A stretch of 64,000 bases of DNA from Gemmatimonadota bacterium (GTDB lineage: Bacteria > Gemmatimonadota > Gemmatimonadetes > Longimicrobiales > Gaopeijiaceae): contig JAJDTB010000035.1 of assembly GCA_022827345.1 (NCBI GenBank), positions 181,905 through 245,904 on the forward strand, in the 5' to 3' direction. The notes below the pieces were generated by a model, which searched no databases, was not told where the DNA came from, and saw only the letters and a list, made by a program, of their open reading frames with translations. Of the stretch, positions 59,096 to 64,000 are shown in pieces. How positions within the stretch are numbered: the first letter of the stretch is position 1; each line of letters opens with the position of its first letter. A program made the position numbers and the translations under genes.

Positions 59096-60367
59096 TCACA
59101 TCGAAGCGGGTAACGAAAGCCTGTAGCGGCGCACACTCTCCACACCCAGATCGTCCCGCTCAACCGCCCAGACATAGGAGCGACCGAACACGGGAGGAGG
59201 AGAAGGGCTGAATCCTTCTGGCGGCACTACTGCCCCGAGGTAGGTTCCGTCGCTCTCGAACACATCATACCGGATCGGTTCGACCCAGGTGAACGGAGCG
59301 GACTCCGGATCGGCCGGGTCGTGTTCCTCGTTGGGCACCTGTCGTCCTTCGGTCCGGAGCGTCACCCAGATCCGACCATCGGCTCCGGCGTTCAGGCCCC
59401 TGAATGGTGGCTTGTGATCCGGAATGCCGGGACCGTTCCAGCTCCAGCCTGAATCGAACCGGCGCATCCCGGCCACGATGCTCTGTCGATGGTGGTCCCA
59501 TTCCTCGTCCGACACCCCCACCGGCTCGTAAACCCTCTCGATGCGAAGCACACCGCTGTCCTGCTCAAGGTCGATTCGGTAGGCCGTGGACAGGGCCGAC
59601 AGGAAGTGGCCGGTGGAGTGGACCTCCCAGTACCATCCCGGGCTGAACGGAACGGCTCGGGCGACGGAGACCCGCTCGTCCTCGTAGCTAACGACGTACT
59701 CACCCTCGTCGAAACCGGCAGGGACCTCCGGCGGCAAGATCGTGTCGATATGAGTGCCGTCAGGGCCCATGACGATGAAGCGTTGCTCCTCGTCGGTATT
59801 GTCCACATAGATTCGGCCCCGGTCATCCTGGTACAGCGGGACATTCACGTAATAGGGACTCGGCCGGTAACTCCACTCCTCGGTCTCTCCTGTCCCCAGC
59901 GCGAACACTTGCACACGCCCGTTCGCCGGATCCCTCACGAGCACGCGGCCGTTGGAAACGGCGATCCCTATGGGCACCTGGAACTCGCCCGGCCCTTCGC
60001 CTCCCCTCCCCAGCGTCTCGACGTATGTGCCGGCCGAATCGAATACGCGAACGTGCCGGGCCTGTCCATCCAGGACGTACACGCTGTAGTCATCGTCGAC
60101 GGCGATCGCGCGCACGGACCCGAACAGGTACTCCTCGGGCCCCTCCACCTCGCCGATCGAGGTTTCGGGGACAAGCGCGACATCTTCCCCCCACACGCTC
60201 CCGCTTACGGTCCTGACCACGGTCGTGTCGCCGATGGTCTCGGTCTCGACGACGGTGCCGGTCGGGTTCCGGGAGTCCGACGCCGGGCCGCAGGCGAGGG
60301 GCAATGACGCCACTGCAAGAGCAGCTGATAGCCGCCAAGCGCGGGAAGAAGCGCCAATCACGTTCAT
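59096..60367 (-). CDS. 6-bladed beta-propeller lipoprotein
   Basis: 423 residues. The signal ends in ASLPLAC. The mature protein has NHL/6-bladed propeller repeats (SVRAIAVDDDYSVYVLDGQA, RHVRVFDSAGTYVETLGRGGEGPGEF, GIAVSNGRVLVRDPANGRVQVF). The GEGPGEF motif is shared with the propeller of the M56 sensor encoded at 38005. Periplasmic; ligand unknown. Divergent from a second propeller gene at 60645. Confidence 0.82.
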   Translation of the reverse strand: MNVIGASSRAWRLSAALAVASLPLACGPASDSRNPTGTVVETETIGDTTVVRTVSGSVWGEDVALVPETSIGEVEGPEEYLFGSVRAIAVDDDYSVYVLDGQARHVRVFDSAGTYVETLGRGGEGPGEFQVPIGIAVSNGRVLVRDPANGRVQVFALGTGETEEWSYRPSPYYVNVPLYQDDRGRIYVDNTDEEQRFIVMGPDGTHIDTILPPEVPAGFDEGEYVVSYEDERVSVARAVPFSPGWYWEVHSTGHFLSALSTAYRIDLEQDSGVLRIERVYEPVGVSDEEWDHHRQSIVAGMRRFDSGWSWNGPGIPDHKPPFRGLNAGADGRIWVTLRTEGRQVPNEEHDPADPESAPFTWVEPIRYDVFESDGTYLGAVVPPEGFSPSPPPVFGRSYVWAVERDDLGVESVRRYRLSLPASM

Positions 60368-60644
60368 GAGATCCCCCTTACAGGTTGGAGAGAGGCCGCT
60401 TCAGCCCCTTCGCGTTAGTTGGCATCGCTCGCCTCCGTCAACTCGTACACGGCCCGAGTTCGTGTTCATGTGTGGTTCTTTTTGATTGTGCCCGCCTGAC
60501 CATCTCCCCGCTGACCAGACAGCCCACGACGATTTCAACTCAGCCTCCTCTGTCGCTACGCTGAGAGTGCCTGGCGATTACTGAAACGCAAGAGCTCCGG
60601 CGACGGATGTTGCACCGCTTTGACCGGAGTGTTGAATTGAAACC

Positions 60645-61823
60645 ATGTCTGACTTGCCCCGAGGCATCAGCGCCAATTTGTCTCCCGACGTGCACCGGCA
60701 ATTCCCCGGTTTTCGGCCCCGCGTATTCTCGGCCTGCATCGCCGTCTTCCTCGCGGCAACGCACGCGGCCGCCCAGCTTCCGCTCGTCGACCTCTCCGAC
60801 AGCACCCCTGAGACCTTGATCCCACCCGAGTTCGACGGCGGGTATTTTGATCGGATCGGAGCGATGGCGATCCGCGACGATGGCCTATGGGTGCTCGATG
60901 CGGGCCACAGGAGGGTGTTTCGGTTTGACACCAGCGGTCGCCTTGTTGTCGCCTTCGGCCGACAGGGAAACGGCCCGGGCGAGTTCCTCTGGCCCAGTGC
61001 ACTGCGCGTCGATTCGGTGGTGACCATACCCGATGTGCGGCAGGTGCGCGTGAGTCGATTCAGCCTGGACGGCGAGCACCTGGAGACTCGGCGCGCCAGC
61101 GGCCCGGTCGCGCCGTCGGCCGGGCTGGCGGTCCTGCGAAACGATGTGACGGTCTACGTCACCTCGGTAAACTACACGATGAGTTCCAATGGCATCGGGG
61201 GCGATCCGTATGGTCATGTGACCGTGGGGTTCGCCGGATCCAGCGGGGCCGATACGATCGCAAGTTGGCACGGCGCCAGTGTAATGTGGACCACAGCGAA
61301 CAGGATGTCGCTATTCAGAACTGACTTCGGCGCGTCCGGTGCTTGGACGACGAGGGGCGACAGCGCGGTTGTGGTGGCGGACGGAATCACGGGCACCATT
61401 TCGATCCTCACGGTGGCCGACTCGCCGGGGGTGGAGACCGACACTCCACAGTTCTCGGTGGACTCGGTGACGATGGGTATCGCGGGGCGTCCGGTGACGA
61501 GGGCAGACCGAGAGCGGGCCGAGGCCGACTTTCGTAGGGATAGGCCGAACGTTCGGGGACAGGTGACCTTCGACGGTTGGCCGAGTCATTGGTCGGTGGC
61601 CATCAGTCTGCTGGTATCGGACGACGGCAAGGTGTGGGCGCGGCGGGCCGTCCATGAAGACGAGCGCCAGCACTGGACCGAAGTCGACCTCTCCGGGACC
61701 CTTCGCCGACACGTCATACTGCCCGAGCGCTTCTTTCTTCGCGCGATCACTGGCGGGAAGCTCTACGGAGTCGCAACGGGCGAACTTGGAGTTCAGCGTG
61801 TTGCGACCCTGGAGCTCCACTGA
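60645..61823 (+). CDS. Exported 6-bladed beta-propeller protein
   Basis: 392 residues. A signal-like segment (VFSACIAVFLAATHAAAQ, after ~25 N-terminal residues) suggests that a start further in is possible. Propeller repeats include MAIRDDGLWVLDAGHRRVFRFD, VAFGRQGNGPGEFLWP and LLVSDDGKVWARRAV. Same broad family as the divergent neighbour. No catalytic residues recognised. Confidence 0.78.
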   Translation: MSDLPRGISANLSPDVHRQFPGFRPRVFSACIAVFLAATHAAAQLPLVDLSDSTPETLIPPEFDGGYFDRIGAMAIRDDGLWVLDAGHRRVFRFDTSGRLVVAFGRQGNGPGEFLWPSALRVDSVVTIPDVRQVRVSRFSLDGEHLETRRASGPVAPSAGLAVLRNDVTVYVTSVNYTMSSNGIGGDPYGHVTVGFAGSSGADTIASWHGASVMWTTANRMSLFRTDFGASGAWTTRGDSAVVVADGITGTISILTVADSPGVETDTPQFSVDSVTMGIAGRPVTRADRERAEADFRRDRPNVRGQVTFDGWPSHWSVAISLLVSDDGKVWARRAVHEDERQHWTEVDLSGTLRRHVILPERFFLRAITGGKLYGVATGELGVQRVATLELH

Positions 61824-61985
61824 TCTAGAAGATCCCGGGGACCCGCGGGCAGAAGAGTGGCTGGATGGGAACCGCGCCAATACCGAGGCCGGTATTCTCA
61901 CGACCGCTTATCTGCCGCCCTTGATCGCACTGCAATCATCCGGTAGCCTCCCCGCGACGGGACGGCTCAGAGGAACGGCGTCCAA

Positions 61986-62606
61986 CTAGAGGTCGGCACG
62001 CCACCCGGCTTCGAAAGCCCACCTGTCGCGGGCGTCCACATACGCCTGGTAATCCCCCGGCGGTCGGTCTCCCTCCGCGGCCGCCCGGGCCCGAGCGTCC
62101 CGGATCTGTTCTTCCAGCGGCGGGAGGCCGACGGCGGCTCGGCGTTCGGCAAGAAGCTGCGGGTCTTCCACCTCGCCCGGCGAGAGGCTGCCGTCGGCGT
62201 CCCAATCGAGCTGCGTGCCGTAGCGCTGCGGGCGGCCCTCGAAGAATCGCATCCGGTCCTCCAGCATGGCGGCGTGCGCAGGATCCGCCTTCCCTGCCCG
62301 GGCCGCCGCCGCAAGGAGTGGCAGCGCCCGACGGAGCAGGTCCGGCTCCGAAATCGCGTGTTGCAGTATCAACCACGACGCCTCCGCACCGTCAGGACCG
62401 ACCAGGTCCGCTCCCGGCCATCCGATCGCCTCGATGATTCGCCGGAGACGCTGGGCGTTGCGTTGATGCACCCGAGCCATCCGAGGCTCATAGCCGGCGT
62501 TGAAGAGCTGCCCGGAGGCTGCAAGTTCGGCCCGCGTAGAGGCGTCGAGCCGGGCCATGTCAAGGAGTTGGCGACGCAGTTGGTCAGGTGACTCCGTGGC
62601 CGTCAC
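61986..62606 (-). CDS. DUF6624 protein
   Basis: GTG 62606 gives 206 residues with the DUF6624 pattern: RVHQRNAQRLRRIIEAIGWPG, VGPDGAEASWLILQHA, LRRALPLLAAAARAG, AMLEDRMRFFEGRPQRYGTQ. Soluble, helical, no signal peptide. Function unknown. These proteins are widespread in soil and host-associated bacteria. Confidence 0.75.
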   Translation of the reverse strand: MTATESPDQLRRQLLDMARLDASTRAELAASGQLFNAGYEPRMARVHQRNAQRLRRIIEAIGWPGADLVGPDGAEASWLILQHAISEPDLLRRALPLLAAAARAGKADPAHAAMLEDRMRFFEGRPQRYGTQLDWDADGSLSPGEVEDPQLLAERRAAVGLPPLEEQIRDARARAAAEGDRPPGDYQAYVDARDRWAFEAGWRADL

Positions 62607-62718
62607 CGTTTGGCCAATTCCTTCATGGCCGCGGGGGGCGCGGAACCGAAACTCCGGGGAGGCAGCGGTCAGCCCTCCCGCACCCGATCCAGGAAATCCT
62701 CGGCGGTCTCGCATTCAA

Positions 62719-63777
62719 TCACCGCGTCGGCAATGGGGCGATGTCTTCCGGATCGGAGATTCGATCGAGTATCGTCCCGAGCTGTTCGGCGGTGCCGGGG
62801 CCGAACCTGCGGGTGACTTGCCGTAGTACCAGCTCGCAGTCCCGCTGGATCGATGCTTGCCGCTCCCGCGCTATGCCGCGCGCCATACCCCGCTCCATAC
62901 CCCGCTCCATACCCCGCTCCATGCCCCGCTCCATGCCCCGCGCCATGCCCCGCTCGACGCCCTTCTCCAGCTTCTCCTTCCACTGCCGGTCGTATTCCTT
63001 GCCCCACTCCCGGGCCCGTTCCAACAGCGTCATCGTTCCTTCCTCCTCTTCCAGCACGGTGCGTTCCAGTTCCTCGCCAGCCTCACCGAACCGCCGCGCC
63101 ACCGCCAGGGCGATCCATTTCCGGAAGGCCCCGGCCAGTTCCGGTTCCCCAATTGTGTCAAGCCAGGCCCACAGCGGGCCGAGCAGTTCCTCGAGCAGTT
63201 CCGCCGTGGGAGCCTGCTCGAAACGGGCAATCATCGCGAGCACGTTGTCCGGCGGCAGCGAGGCCGGGTCCTCCGACTGGATCTCGATGAGAAGATACCG
63301 GTGCCGGGGGCGGTATCCAAGCAGCTCGCCTGGCACGGGGCCGATCAGGTCGGCTATGTCGGTCGCCGCTGTCCATCGCCGTTCTCCGTTGTAGATGACG
63401 ACGGGAAGCACGAAGGGGTACTCGCCGCGCGGCCCCAGATCCTCGTTGCCGAGCTGCATCCAGATGGTTGTCGTGTAGTCCGTCATTCGCAGGGCCATGC
63501 GTCGGTCGACGGTGGACTGGAATTCCAGCAGGATCAGGATGTAGACCCAGCCGCCCCGGGTGGTTCCGACTCGCCAGAGCATGTCGGTATGCCGCTGGCC
63601 GAGGTGCTCGGTGACGAAGCTCGCGGGCATGCGTTCCAGGGTGGTGAGGTCGAGGTGTCGGGCGAGGTCGCCAGCCACCGCGCGCAGCGTGTCGGCGACG
63701 GTGCGCGGATGGGCGAAGAAGCGCTTGTACGACGCGTCGTGCTTCGGGTTGTCGGGTCGTTGCTGCTTCCCCTGCAT
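62719..63777 (-). CDS. Rpn-family (PD-(D/E)XK) recombination-promoting nuclease, C-terminus frameshifted
   Basis: 352 residues. The N-terminal nuclease region shows HDASYKRFFAHP, HTDMLWRV and the catalytic-core-like YILILLEFQSTVD. The central part matches RpnA/transposase_31-type proteins (FVLPVVIYNGERRW, RYLLIEI). A Met-Glu/Ala-Arg-Gly repeat follows (12-bp DNA repeats). The expected family end (ADAVIECETAEDFLDRV) is present but in another frame, down to about 62669. Adding one C to the CCCC run at about 62735-62738 would restore it. Such proteins act in recombination-linked DNA cleavage and are often mobile. Confidence 0.82.
   Translation of the reverse strand: MQGKQQRPDNPKHDASYKRFFAHPRTVADTLRAVAGDLARHLDLTTLERMPASFVTEHLGQRHTDMLWRVGTTRGGWVYILILLEFQSTVDRRMALRMTDYTTTIWMQLGNEDLGPRGEYPFVLPVVIYNGERRWTAATDIADLIGPVPGELLGYRPRHRYLLIEIQSEDPASLPPDNVLAMIARFEQAPTAELLEELLGPLWAWLDTIGEPELAGAFRKWIALAVARRFGEAGEELERTVLEEEEGTMTLLERAREWGKEYDRQWKEKLEKGVERGMARGMERGMERGMERGMERGMARGIARERQASIQRDCELVLRQVTRRFGPGTAEQLGTILDRISDPEDIAPLPTR
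62878..62955 (-). repeat. 12-bp tandem repeat inside the Rpn gene
   Basis: Six to seven copies of a unit like CATACCCCGCTC (plus strand) encode ERGM/ARGM repeats in the Rpn protein. Phase-preserving 12-bp units allow length variation without frame loss. Confidence 0.85.
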
Positions 63778-64000
63778 GGCGGGGGCTCCCCGGCGGAAAG
63801 GGCGGCGACAGACGGCATCGGGGCCGCGGCGCCGGTCCTTCGGTGGTCAGGCGGGAATGATCGCCGGGGACCGGGGGCGGAGGAATGGCTCGATGGGCAA
63901 CGATGTTGTAAGGCGTTGATAGTAATAGTCTTACATCGCATACGGTGATTGTTGTTCCCTTATCAGTTCGTGTTTCCTGAACGGGATGTAGATCGACGCC
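63778..64000. other. Right-end intergenic sequence
   Basis: No gene seen. An inverted repeat TGTAAG...CTTACA (about 63907-63935) lies upstream of the Rpn gene and may belong to its promoter or to a mobile-element end. Confidence 0.4.

Noticed and set aside
60470..60485. ggttctttttgatt also present in inverted orientation at about 58864-58877
   Set aside because: Only 14 bp and T-rich. Probably coincidence with the terminator tail.
62878..62955. Regular short repeats that could suggest a CRISPR array
   Set aside because: They are contiguous 12-bp coding units without spacers, inside the Rpn gene.

Overview
This is a 64 kb piece of a GC-rich bacterial chromosome. The protein types point to a Gram-negative heterotroph with an outer membrane: DUF5916/CBM9-like outer-membrane proteins, several 6-bladed beta-propeller proteins, M56/BlaI sensor pairs, GPH sugar symporters, many lipoproteins and DUF6624. 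I infer Gemmatimonadota, probably a marine or host-associated lineage. There is no rRNA or other phylogenetic marker here, so this is inference. I found no rRNA, no convincing tRNA and no CRISPR array.

Layout. 1-3.4 kb: the 3' end of an exonuclease-BRCT gene, an ion-channel-like protein and a DASS anion:sodium symporter. 3.5-15.2 kb: a beta-1,3-glucan (laminarin-type) utilisation locus without SusC/SusD. It encodes a lipoprotein with tandem carbohydrate-binding modules, a ROK repressor, a GH16 laminarinase lipoprotein, a GPH/MFS transporter carrying a circularly permuted binding module in a periplasmic loop, a GH3 beta-glucosidase, and a TIM-barrel hydrolase joined to a probable outer-membrane barrel. 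Two copies of a 25-bp palindrome, each 18 bp downstream of a TTGACA, sit before the two outward-facing ends of this locus and are probably the ROK operators. 15.3-20.1 kb: a DUF5916 protein, two small membrane proteins, a Clp_N-propeller fusion and a MORN-like lipoprotein. 20.1-27 kb: a DUF4143 ATPase and an operon of SDR dehydrogenase, fused hydantoinase/5-oxoprolinase and secreted esterase.

27.3-37.8 kb is a mobile or remnant island: a XRE-led operon with a DUF932-like gene, an LPD38 polyvalent-protein segment, a membrane J-domain protein, three tandem small paralogues (the third frameshifted), a nested inverted repeat and a tyrosine recombinase at the right edge. 38-45.8 kb: a BlaI/M56-propeller sensor pair, a YjiH-type transporter, a DinB protein, a serine hydrolase, a UPF0047-like protein and a TPR protein. 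45.8-50.6 kb: a metal or haem uptake operon in which an outer-membrane gene, the binding protein/permease and the ATPase all carry internal deletions, followed by a toxin-antitoxin remnant.

50.6-58.9 kb is a tightly packed minus-strand operon: a vWA protein with a TolR/ExbD-like helix, two SH3 proteins built from a repeated membrane module, a pseudokinase/peptidoglycan-binding/coiled-coil/LRR chimera, a MotA/TolQ/ExbB-like channel protein and an Ig-domain lipoprotein. It looks like an undescribed ion-driven envelope machine. 59-64 kb: two divergent beta-propeller proteins, a DUF6624 protein and an Rpn-type nuclease with a C-terminal frameshift. The two strongest candidates for new biology are the SusCD-less glucan locus with its two fusion proteins and the TolQ-like/vWA/pseudokinase operon.
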